A DNA stretch of 22,123 nt from Prorocentrum cordatum (taxonomy: Eukaryota > Sar > Dinophyceae > Prorocentrales > Prorocentraceae). Where the stretch lies: positions 282,501 to 304,623 of the forward strand of contig CAUYUJ010015940.1 of the NCBI GenBank assembly GCA_963575745.1, written 5' to 3'. The notes beneath the pieces were generated by a model. The model did not search any database. It saw only the letters and a list, made by a program, of their open reading frames with translations, and was not told the origin of the DNA. Shown here piece after piece: positions 7,641 to 15,383 of the stretch (its first letter is position 1; every line of letters starts with the position of its first letter). The position numbers were made by a program, and so were the translations under genes.

Positions 7641-9026
7641 AAGCGCGGGCCAGTCGGTCAAAGAGTCCACTGCTGGGCGCGCGCGGTCCGCCACGATCTG
7701 CAACGCCTGCTCCGTCTGGCCGATCGAGCGCACCGCCGCCAGGTTCCACGAGACCTGCGGCTGCGCACCTGGCGCAGCGATGGAGAGGCGGACCAGCTGC
7801 CTCCACTTGACCGCGATGGTGAACGAGTCCTTGTCCACGAAGAGGCGGTCTGCAATGTGCTCCTGCAGCTCGGTGCGGAGGCGCTTGAGCTGGATCTCGT
7901 GCGAGATCTGGGACTGGTTGCGGCCCTTACCCACGTTGAAGTGGACCCTGTTGCCATTCGGGAGCACCGCGGCGAACTCGCGCCACGAAGACGGGCCAGT
8001 GCAAAGGAGCTCCAGGAGCTTGCCGCACCGGCGCTCGGCGAGCCCCGTCGCACCCAGGCAGCGCAGCTTGAAGTGGCGGCCGATCTCCTCCCCCTCAAGC
8101 CGCGCGGCCTCGGGCTGGACTGTCGCCAGGTCCGCGTCGGCCAGCAGCTGCTGCAGCGCGTCCGCCACCGCAGTCTTCGGCACGTTGGCCCTCGCGGTGA
8201 TCGCCAGGATCGTCGTGTCCACCGCGCGTGACCACCCCGCAGTGGTCGGTAACCCCTTCGGAGTCGTCGTCGAAACTGCCACCATCTCCGCCCTGAGATC
8301 GTCCATCTCCTGGCGCAAGGAGGCGAAGTCGCGCATCCTGTCCTCCATCTTCCCGAGGCGCTCGTCCACCCTGCTGAACCTCTGATCCACCACCTTGGCG
8401 AACTCCAGCTGGGACTGTTGGAAGATGTCCGAGAGGTTGCGTGTGTTGGCCTGCAGCTGCTCTCCCAAGCGCCGCCCCACGTTGGCCAGCATGCTCGACA
8501 TCTCCTGCGACCCGACACTGGCAGCGGGCCCCGATGGAGAGGCGGCGGGCCTGAAGCGGCGCGAGGCTGCGGCAGCCCACGCATCAGGCGGGGCCGCTGG
8601 GTTAGCCGCAGGAGCCTCGGCCGCTGCCGCCGCACGCGGAAGCTCGGCGGGGCCAGAGGCAGCTCCACCGTCAGGTCGTCGCCCACGCCCGCCTTCGTCA
8701 TCTCCACGCATACGTTGGCGCTGTCTCCTCCTCCGAGCGTCTCTGCGCCTCTGCTCACTGCGCGAGGTGTTGCGCTCGTCGAAGCTGCGGGAGGAAGAAT
8801 CGCTGCTGCCAGCGCGACGATCGTCACCTCTAGCAGGCGGCGGAGGGGAGTCCTCCTGGGACTCGAGGATGCGGATCTCCTGCGAGGTGAGCTGCGGGAA
8901 CCCCATTCCGCCATCTGCGAAGGAGTACTCTTGGCCCCAGCAGCGCGCAGCTCGACTGGGGTTGCCTGAATCGGGTGCTAGCCTCGGACTAGAGGTATCC
9001 GTTTCCAGCCCGAGGGACAAACTCAT
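7401..9026 (-). CDS. LINE-1w ORF1 protein (coiled coil plus nucleic-acid-binding domain)
   Basis: A 541-codon frame with ATG at 9026, directly after the spliced-leader relics, which fixes the start. Residues 1-55 are mixed. Residues 56-170 are low-complexity, with an Arg-rich patch (90-107) and Ala/Pro runs. Residues 175-250 form a convincing coiled coil ('VVDQRFSRVDERLGKMEDRM', 'LRQEMDDLRAEM'). Residues 255-445 look globular, with 'FKLRCLGATGLAERRCGKLL', 'VHFNVGKGRNQSQISHEIQL' and 'KDSFTIAVKWRQLVRLSI'. By position and organisation this resembles LINE ORF1 chaperones that coat the element RNA, but I cannot confirm an RRM-type fold by eye. After about residue 460 the frame overlaps the endonuclease N-terminus read in another frame, so residues 460-541 are probably out-of-frame sequence after a shift near 7645. 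Confidence 0.8.
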   Translation of the reverse strand: MSLSLGLETDTSSPRLAPDSGNPSRAARCWGQEYSFADGGMGFPQLTSQEIRILESQEDSPPPPARGDDRRAGSSDSSSRSFDERNTSRSEQRRRDARRRRQRQRMRGDDEGGRGRRPDGGAASGPAELPRAAAAAEAPAANPAAPPDAWAAAASRRFRPAASPSGPAASVGSQEMSSMLANVGRRLGEQLQANTRNLSDIFQQSQLEFAKVVDQRFSRVDERLGKMEDRMRDFASLRQEMDDLRAEMVAVSTTTPKGLPTTAGWSRAVDTTILAITARANVPKTAVADALQQLLADADLATVQPEAARLEGEEIGRHFKLRCLGATGLAERRCGKLLELLCTGPSSWREFAAVLPNGNRVHFNVGKGRNQSQISHEIQLKRLRTELQEHIADRLFVDKDSFTIAVKWRQLVRLSIAAPGAQPQVSWNLAAVRSIGQTEQALQIVADRARPAVDSLTDWPALGAARARVPTSVHGTAGPSSRRGSMASARSRRSSSTSNAIGKGPMIFGATRDTGRLGQHGGADRGAGGNVSLLYLVHRRR

Positions 9027-9063
9027 CTTGAGCCAAAATGGCTTGAGCCAAAGTGGCTACGGA
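9027..9063 (-). other. Tandem dinoflagellate spliced-leader relics
   Basis: On the minus strand, bases 9063-9042 match all 22 positions of the conserved dinoflagellate spliced leader (starting TCCGTAGCC and ending TTTGGCTCAAG) except for one C in place of T in the CCATTTTGG part. Bases 9041-9027 then repeat its last 15 bases, CCATTTTGGCTCAAG, without mismatch, and the ORF1 ATG follows at once (9026). A truncated inner leader behind a complete outer one is the pattern described for genes made by recycling trans-spliced mRNA through reverse transcription. The identification of the spliced leader is from memory of its published sequence. Confidence 0.92.
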
Positions 9064-9094
9064 AGGAGGAGGAGGAGGAGGAGGAGGAGGAGAA
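9064..9094. repeat. AGG microsatellite abutting the LINE-1w 5' end
   Basis: About ten AGG triplets begin on the base after the spliced-leader relic. In the LINE's orientation this is a CTC/CCT tract immediately upstream of the element. Confidence 0.9.
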
Positions 9095-9774
9095 GAGGGG
9101 ATTTCCAGGACCAGTGTGAGAAGTTGCTTCACCGATACCCCATGAAAGTGCATGTGCTCAGTATCGACGTCGCTGACAATAGAAATAAATATGATCTCAC
9201 GTGCGGAAATACGCGCTTTGATTTGTCCTGTGCACACCCGCGCTGTCGGTGAGGTAGAGCAGCCAGCCTCCGTCTTTGAAGAGCCATCCCGCCTCCCTCT
9301 GGATTGAGAAGGCACCTCTGTAATTCTCGACTGCTTCGAAGGCCCAGCCCCCCCTTCCGCTCTCCAGGACGCCCAAGAACTCCCAACTCAGGATCCAAGT
9401 TCCCCAGCCCCCGATCCAAAAGACTTCTGGGGCTGAGGTGGGGGCGGGATTGATTGGCGTCCCTCCCCGCGGGGGGCTGGCGGCTCGGGGGGCTCGCCCG
9501 GCGGGGGAACCCATGCCGGCGGTGGCCCGAGCTTGCTCGGCTCCTCGTCCTCGGAGTCCACGGGGATCCCCGATTCGTCGTACGCGAACGAGTGATACCC
9601 GCACGGCGCCTGCGGTATGTGGACTGGGCAGGCCTCAGGCGCCGGCCAGCGGCGCGCCACTGAGAAGCCTGGTCGCCAGTAGCAGCCCGCCGCCCGGCGA
9701 GCTCGTGCGCCCGGCTGGCCCCCTCCGCCTTCGCCAAGCCGGCGAGGAGGTGGGCAGCCAGCAACACTGCGGGA

Positions 9775-9798
9775 GGGGGGGGGGGGGGGGGGGGGGGG
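9775..9798 (+). repeat. G(24) homopolymer
   Basis: Twenty-four consecutive G residues, preceded by 'GGGA'. It could form G-quadruplexes on the plus strand. It also makes every reading frame across it unreliable, because homopolymer length is hard to sequence. Confidence 0.9.
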
Positions 9799-10047
9799 CA
9801 CCGCCGCTGCCACGCAGCGGCCAGCTCCTCCTCTCTGGGCAGCGGCGGCGGCGGCCGGCAGGGGCTGCGCGCCCTCCGCCTGCCAGCCAGGAGCCCCGCG
9901 GCGCGATGTCGCGCGCCCGGCGCCCACTTCCGGGTGCTCGCAGAATCTTGTGGGCCTCTGGAGTGGGCCTCCGGAGTCACCAGCCTCGGGCCAACTGAGG
10001 CCGACCCCCAGCTTGACCCAGAAAGGCGTGAGCCCCCAGCGGGGCAG

Positions 10048-10078
10048 GGAGAGAGAGAGAGAGAGAGAGAAAAAAAAA
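10048..10078 (+). repeat. GA dinucleotide run ending in poly-A
   Basis: About eleven GA steps lead into nine A residues. No coding significance is seen. Confidence 0.85.
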
Positions 10079-10167
10079 ACAAAGCAAGGACAGAGGCAAG
10101 GAAAGGGAACCCGCACATCTCTGGGGGCCGAGACAGCCTAAAATTTAAAGCAAACAACTAAACTGAG

Positions 10168-10185
10168 CAGCAGCAGCAGCAGCAG
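10168..10185 (+). repeat. CAG microsatellite (six units)
   Basis: Six perfect CAG triplets followed by CAT. The minus strand reads as a short Leu run in a frame with no other protein features, so I treat it as a plain microsatellite. Confidence 0.85.
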
Positions 10186-10651
10186 CATCTGCGCCAGGCA
10201 ACGATTTGCTCGTGTTTCACTAAACCAGCCAGCGCTCGTGCTAGACGGACCCCCCAGCGACCTCAGCGGGCCAGGCACTCTGCACCCGAAATCTGCCGCA
10301 GGCAGGGCCCGAAGCGCGCGCGCTGGAGGCTGAGGCCAGTCCGGTCCGGATAACGCAGAGGGGGAGCCGAGGAGCGCGCGGAGGAGCACGAGCGCGGGCA
10401 GAGCGGGCGGAGCGGGCGGCACGGCAGGCCGAGGACACGATCCAGCTCCTCGCCAGCTCCCCTTCGAATGTGCAATGAGAAACGTTCCTCTCTGGCCAGC
10501 GACCACCGCAAAGCGTGACTCCATCCTGATACCGAGAGCAACGCCAAATGCGGAACGAAAAAGGATTTTCCCTAAACAGCTTGTCTGGAAGGGCTCTACA
10601 TGGGTTAGGCAACAAGGACTGCGGAATCCGCAGCCAGCCCCAGAATCGGTG
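10186..10651. other. Unassigned sequence
   Basis: GC-rich sequence to about 10460 and more balanced composition after. Frames are open on both strands but no protein family is recognised. Nothing repetitive is seen before the 12-bp array. Confidence 0.4.
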
Positions 10652-10872
10652 ACCCGATGGTCTCTCGTATGGTCTCCCACAAAGTCTCCCGAATGGCCTC
10701 CCGCATGGTTTCCTACATGGTTTCCCGTAGAATCTCCTTCATGGTCTGGCATATGGTCTCCCTTGTGGTCTCCCCATCTGATCTCCCGTATGCTCTGCGA
10801 CATGCTCTCCCGCATGCACTCCCGTATGGTCTCCCGTATGGTATCCCGTGGCCTCCCGTACGGTCCCCCGCA
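10652..10872. repeat. 12-bp minisatellite, consensus TCCCGTATGGTC (about 17-18 copies)
   Basis: Head-to-tail 12-mers such as TCTCGTATGGTC, TCCCACAAAGTC, TCCCGAATGGCC and TCCCGCATGGTT, with a few indels near 10785-10800 and 10850. Because 12 is a multiple of 3, both strands stay open over most of it: the minus strand gives a (G-D-H-x)n-like tetrapeptide repeat and the plus strand M-V-S-R. Third positions vary no more freely than the others in either frame, so I do not infer coding. Confidence 0.85.
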
Positions 10873-12893
10873 TCTTCACAGCATTATGCTCTTTTTACTT
10901 GTCACTCATGCTGTTCAGGCTCTTCTGCCGCCGGGGTAAAATCTCTGGCCACGGCGACCCTCGGCCACGAATGGGCTCCCCGGCCTCGCCCGAAGCCAGA
11001 GCCCTTCTTCAACACAGAGTGATCGGCTCTCGGCGACTTGGGTCCAAGAAGCGTGCCGACCGCACTGGGGCGCAGGAGGCGAATGCCGAGGGGGTAGCGC
11101 GCGGGGCAGGGAGGCCCAAGAGGGGGAGAGACCGCACTCCGAGCATGTAGCAAGCATGTGCCCCCTCCTGAACACAAAGTGGCCCAGCAGCAGCAGCTGC
11201 GCAGCAGCAGCAGCAGAGAGGCGGGCAGGTGACGGGGCGGCGCACTGCGACGGCCGACGCCCTTCTCGGCAGCTGCTGGCGGCGCCAGTCCTTCGGAACA
11301 GAGCAGCGCCAGCGCCGACACGGCCAGCAGCTGCAGCCTCTGGGCCGAGGCGTGCGCCAGCATCGCAGCCAGCAGCGTCTCCGTGGCCCCAGCCGTCACG
11401 GCCGCAGTCCTGCTGCTGAGCGGTCCCCCCCCCCCCCAAGCGCCGGGGTCCGACTTGGGACTCGCAGACTGCACGCCACCGACTGGAGGGAGGCCCGAGG
11501 CCACCCGAATAAAATCCCCGGCCCGCCGTCATTCGGCTGCGCCTGCGCAAGCCGACTGGGGTTGCCAGGGGTCCGACCACGACCAGTAGCGACGGCGGCA
11601 GCGGGGTATGAACTTGGGGGTCACGAAGGCCGTCGCAATCCCGTAATTGTCAGCTGTCCACTCGGATCTGCGGGATAGGATCTGCGGGATCGGATAGGTG
11701 ATGATATTGAACTTCCAGCCATGATCAGCAAGAAGACGGGAGGTCGGCTCCTGTACTTTTCACCACAACGGTAGGCAGGAGCTCCTCCTTGCTTGCCGCA
11801 AGGCCATCGGGAACAAGCACCACGTCCGCATGAGAAGGGTCTGCGGGAGCACTTTTGAATGCCATCGGTGGGCTCAGCAGGTCCACCCTACTGAGAAACC
11901 TCGAGCTCCCCCGAAAGGCCACAGGTCCAAGGGCGGAGCGGCAGGGCCAGGGGCGAACGAGCCCGCGGACGAGAGGCGGCGCTGAGGGCATAATAAAGAC
12001 TCCTGGCGTCATGTGACCCGTGCTGGACCTCCCAAGGGTTCTCCAGAGTTCTCCGGTTCTCCCTGGATTCATCTCGACTGCGTTTCAGTTGGGTTTCCTT
12101 TGGATTCATTTCCACGAGGTTTGCATCGATGTGCATCGATCTGCGTCGATCTGCCCGGCCCTGTCCCTGCATGTCGATTGGAGCCGAGTCGTCAAGCCCT
12201 CAGGCAGGCGCTCCTGTCGGCGCCGCACACGCGCACCAGGTTGCCGACGGCGGCGGAGGCGCATTCCTCGGCGGCCATCGGCGGGCGGAGGGACGCACGG
12301 CGTCGCGTGGGAGGGAGCTGCCTGGGCGGCCCGCCTCCCTGTCCCTCCCCATCCTCCCTCCTGCCCCCCCTCCTGCTCTGTTCTGCGGCTACGGGTGGAA
12401 CCAACCCTGACACCCCAGGCAAAGGGCGCGCATGGCACGGCGCACCAGGACAGCTTGAGATCCGGCCGCGGGCAATTACCCTGCGCGTGCCCCGTTCCAG
12501 GGGGCCGGGTCCCAAATCGGGGGCAGTTTTGCGGGCGCCTCTCGGCAATGCCCCCGGCCGTGCTTTGTGTGCTGGCGTGCGTCAGGACCGACCCTGCAGC
12601 GTCACCCCTTCCTGGCACATGCGTAGACAAGCGCGCACACACGCACCGAGGCATACACGCGCGCGCAGGACGGGTGCCCCGAGGGAGGGAGTAGCGGAGG
12701 AGGATGCCCCGATGGGGCCGAGGAGGGATGGCTCCAAGGGGGGCGACCGAGGAGGGGAGCAGCAGACGGGACGCCCCGAGGGATGCGAACAAAGAGAGCA
12801 GGCTGAGGAGGAAGGAGGAGGGAGCAGCAGCCAGAAGGGAAGGAAGGAGGTAAGAGTAGAAGGAGGGCACAGAATGGGAAGAACCTGTGTGTT
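10873..12893. other. Gene-poor spacer with short repeats
   Basis: No gene is recognised over about 2 kb, although several long frames are open on both strands because of high GC. Small features are CAG clusters at 11185-11220, a run of 13 C at 11425-11437, a 14-bp doublet 'GGATCTGCGGGATA' at about 11664-11691, and repeated 'TGCATCGAT' words at about 12120-12155. The minus-strand reading near 11340-11240 looks like a signal-peptide-like Leu/Ala stretch but leads into nothing recognisable. Confidence 0.4.
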
Positions 12894-13180
12894 TTGCTGC
12901 CGATGATCCTCCCCCCTGCCTCCCTCCTACTCCCCCCTCCGTCTCATATTCCTTATCATGTGCCTCACCAATGCCGGCCTCACAACACTCCTAGTCATCC
13001 TCCACCATCCTCCTTCCCGAAAACCTTATTAACTGATAACGGAATATTCAACATGAGGATGTACATGTATAACGGGGTCAAGAGGGGACATAACAGCAGC
13101 AAAACAAATCCGCCTGCCTTCTTTCGGGGCCATCAGGCTCCGCGGCTTAGGCTTGTTCCCTGCTCCAGTTGCAGTTTTCC
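12894..13180. other. CT-rich spacer before the 42-bp array
   Basis: A pyrimidine-rich segment (12905-13030) and then mixed sequence. A plus-strand frame is open from here through the whole following minisatellite to 13556. It has no recognisable domain outside the repeat. Confidence 0.4.
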
Positions 13181-13545
13181 AGATCCCGAATTCATGATAC
13201 TCGCGCCCCTGACGCCAGAATCCCTGGCAAATGTCGGCGGATTCGCACCCCCGAGGCCACAATCCCTCGTCCCTCGTCAATCACGCAATACTTGCGCCCC
13301 CAAGGCCATAAACCCTCGCAGGTTACGCTGCGATCGCGCTCCCAAGACCAGAATTCCCCATCAGTTATTGTATAGTCGCGTCTCGGAGGCAATACTCTCT
13401 CCTCAATTACGCGATAGTTGCGTCCCCGAAGCCACGATCCCTCGTAATTTAAGCGCTCTTCGCGTCCCCAAAATCATGGACCCTCGTAAAAGTAAGCAAT
13501 ATCCGCGCGTTCGAAACCACGCTGCTTCACGACGGCGCCCAGGCC
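13181..13545. repeat. 42-bp minisatellite (about 8 copies)
   Basis: Units of 42 bp share 'CCCTCGT', a variable core, 'GCG(C/T)CCCC.A(A/G)GCCA.(A/G)A'. For example, the units starting at about 13263, 13312, 13354, 13396, 13438 and 13480 align without gaps. One unit carries a 7-bp duplication of its start (CCCTCGT), near 13263-13276, which shifts the phase. Since 42 is a multiple of 3, a 14-residue repeat with the theme '(A/V)P(K/E)A-IPR' is open on the plus strand, in different frames before and after the 7-bp slip. Confidence 0.85.
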
Positions 13546-13830
13546 TCACAACATAGCTCTTGCATACCCCATTATCCGAGAGAAGGGGCCGACGGCAGGG
13601 GGCAAAGCCCTTACGGGGGGGAAAAAAAAAGCAGCGCCCCACCTCTCTTTGAACTGCTGGCTCGTCTACCCCGTGCTCCTGAACTTCCTCCGCTTCCGCA
13701 CTCCTTCACTCCTCGCCCGCATGCCGCAGATATGTCGCCATGCCTTCTCCTCATTCTCCAGCTCTGTGTCACTCCTCCTACGCGCAATGGTCCCCGTCAT
13801 TCATTTCTCCCTCCTCGCTCCTCCGACGCA
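13546..13830. other. Unassigned spacer between minisatellites
   Basis: Contains a G7A9 junction at about 13614-13629 and pyrimidine-rich sequence to 13830. No gene, RNA or long repeat is seen. Confidence 0.4.
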
Positions 13831-14253
13831 TCCCTGGAGTGGCAGGTGGCACTGGTTAGACTGCAGGAGCGGGGAGGGCGCGAAACTTGAGAACAATGCA
13901 AAAAACACCATGATCCAATGCCTGCCGCGGTCTGGCAGGACCTCCCTCGAGTGTCAGGTAACACTGGCGAGGGTGGTGGAAACCTCATAAATGACACCGC
14001 GTTCTGGTGCCTGCCGCAGTCTGGCGGGGGTGCTGCGATGCCTACCGCGGTCTGGCAGAACTTCCCTGGAGGGGCGGGATGGGCACGAAAGCTTCTGAAT
14101 AGATGGCATTCCGACAACTGCCGCGGTCTGGCGGAGCCTCCTCAGAAGGGCGGGAGGGGCACGGGACGGGTGGGAGGGGCACGAAAACTGATAAAGAATA
14201 TGGCATTCGGAAACCTGCCACGATCTGGCTGGACCTCCCTGGAAGGGTGGCCA
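13831..14253. repeat. Degenerate ~85-bp tandem repeats
   Basis: The anchor 'CTGCCGCGGTCTGGC.G' or a close variant recurs at about 13921, 14010, 14041, 14117 and 14214. It is followed by 'GA(C/A)(C/T)TCCCTGGA' and, later in the unit, 'GGGCACGAAA.CT' and 'ATGGCATTC'. The unit at 14009-14038 is cut to about 30 bp, and the unit at 14117 has an extra internal 'GGGCACGGGACGGGTGGGA' segment. A diverged copy without the anchor precedes the first full unit. Confidence 0.75.
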
Positions 14254-14690
14254 TGAATGAACGTTCTGCCGACTTTCTTGTGGTAGAGGGACTGCAGAAA
14301 ATTCATTGCGGACACTTGTAATCTTGCCGCCGCCGCCACCGCCGGCATGAAGTAAAAAAGGAGAATCGCAGAGCCAGATTGGGAAAGCGAGGCCATCATC
14401 ACTTCATGCTCGATTCCATTACATGTATGATAATGAATCGTCCCTGGAAAAAACCGCGGCGTTCCTGAGTGATCCGATGCTCCAGGACAGGTTGACATCG
14501 AACCCTGCAGGCCTTTGCGGTAAACCGATTATCTGTGTTGATGATGCTGACGGGCCGTTTGCCCTGAGGAGAGGAAATCTTGACGCCGTCTGGTCCCCCC
14601 TACAATCCTGCCAGCTCTGTCAAAAAAAACCCTTTTTTCGGGGAGGAGGCCCTTCCCCCCCCTCCCTGCGGTATTGTTGGTAGGTGCGCG
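14254..14690. other. Unassigned spacer with a short open frame
   Basis: Lower GC than its surroundings. A plus-strand frame from ATG 14423 to 14683 (86 codons) begins 'MYDNESSLEKTAAFLSDPML' and includes 'GKPIICVDDADGPFALRRG'. It reads like ordinary protein for about 55 residues, but I recognise no family and see no supporting signals. A CCG cluster lies at 14327-14345. Confidence 0.3.
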
Positions 14691-15260
14691 ATCGGTCAGG
14701 GCGTCCAAGATGGGCCAAGATGGCTCCAATAAGGCCTCTAAGTTTCCAAGATAACCTCCAAGATGACTGAAGATAGCCGACGGTGGTTCCAGATAGCTTC
14801 CGACATACCTCCAAGAGCTCCGACGAAGGCCACAAAACAAATCCAAATGCCCTCGGAGCCCCCTTCAGCAACCCGTAGGAGGCACAACTACATCAAAACT
14901 ACGAACACCAAATGGTATGTGCATTCTGGTAGTTTCGCGTTCGATGCGCTTTTTAGGCATCAAAACGGCCCCAAGATGGCCCAAGTGGGGCCCAAGAGGC
15001 CGCCCAGACGGCCCCAAGAGCGCCTGAAAGCGGCCCAAGAGCGCCCCAAGAGGGCCCCAAGAGGCGACGTTGATGGCCCCAGGGGGGCGCAAATTTGGGA
15101 GCCCCTTCTTGATCGATAGCCTCCAAGATGGCCTCAACAGGCCCTCCAGGGCTCCCAAGTGGGACCCAAGAAAGCCCCGAGAGGGCCCCAAAACTGCCCC
15201 AAGGCGGCCCCATGAGCGTTCAAGAGCGCCGCGATAACGTCCAACGAGGGCCCCAGGAAG
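14691..15260. repeat. Degenerate short-period repeats (CCAAGATGG / GGCCCCAAGAG)
   Basis: In the first part (14691-14830) the words CCAAGATGG, CCAAGATAA and CTCCAAG recur. In the second (14969-15250) units of about 11-13 bp such as GGCCCCAAGAT, GGCCCAAGAGC and GCCCCAAGAGG dominate. A roughly 140-bp non-repetitive stretch separates them. The minus strand reads as Leu/Gly/Pro/Trp-rich low-complexity protein, which is a by-product of the repeat. Confidence 0.75.
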
Positions 15261-15264
15261 CGGC

Positions 15265-15335
15265 TTGCCTCCTCCTCCTTTTCCTCCTCCTCCTCCTCCT
15301 CCCCCTCCTCCTCCTCCTCCTCCTCCTCCTCCTCC
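15265..15335. repeat. CTC microsatellite abutting the LINE-2w 5' side
   Basis: CTC/CCT triplets with two interruptions, ending 'CTCCTCC' at 15335. LINE-2w sequence begins just after. In LINE orientation this is the same arrangement as for LINE-1w. Confidence 0.9.
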
Positions 15336-15383
15336 AACCGCTTCGGCCCAGGCGATCCTGGGCTTGCAGCTGCCGTCTTCAGA

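Larger units (their letters stand above)
3720..9063 (-). mobile_element. LINE-1w: near full-length non-LTR retrotransposon with spliced-leader 5' end
   Basis: On the minus strand the order is spliced-leader relics (9063-9027), ORF1 (from 9026), AP-type endonuclease (about 7640-6590), reverse transcriptase (about 6590-4933), and a C-terminal region ending with a zinc-knuckle (about 4070-4020) and a basic tail to about 3760. There are no LTRs, integrase or RNase H. The 5' end is exact because the spliced leader starts at 9063 and AGG triplets start at 9064; the 3' end is approximate. Damage is modest: frameshifts near 7645, 7500, 6590 and 4140-4215, and in-frame stops at 4933-4935 and 4492-4494. 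Reading through these suggests the ancestor encoded one long polyprotein or closely spaced frames. Confidence 0.9.
9095..10165. other. Intergenic sequence with mononucleotide and GA tracts; possible coding fragment
   Basis: No gene is recognised. The minus-strand frame at about 9640-9470 contains 'GYHSFAYDESGIPVDSEDEE' followed by a Pro-rich stretch. This looks protein-like, but I do not recognise it, and the frame around it is low-complexity. The interval also holds a 24-base G run and a GA run, listed separately. Confidence 0.4.

Noticed and set aside
7486-9252. Two plus-strand frames of about 300 and 285 codons opposite LINE-1w ORF1
   Set aside because: Shadows of ORF1. The second runs across the LINE boundary and the AGG tract, which a real gene of this kind would not be expected to do.
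10138-10815. Minus-strand frame of 225 codons ending in a Leu run
   Set aside because: It combines the 12-bp minisatellite, unassigned sequence and the CAG microsatellite; no domain is seen.
12106-12870. Minus-strand frame of 254 codons
   Set aside because: Arg/Pro/Ala-rich, no recognisable motif, equally long frames on the other strand; typical of GC-rich non-coding DNA.
12894-13556. Plus-strand frame of 220 codons as a real gene
   Set aside because: Most of it is the 42-bp minisatellite read in one phase, and the 7-bp slip puts the repeat in two phases within the same frame. No start context or domain supports it.
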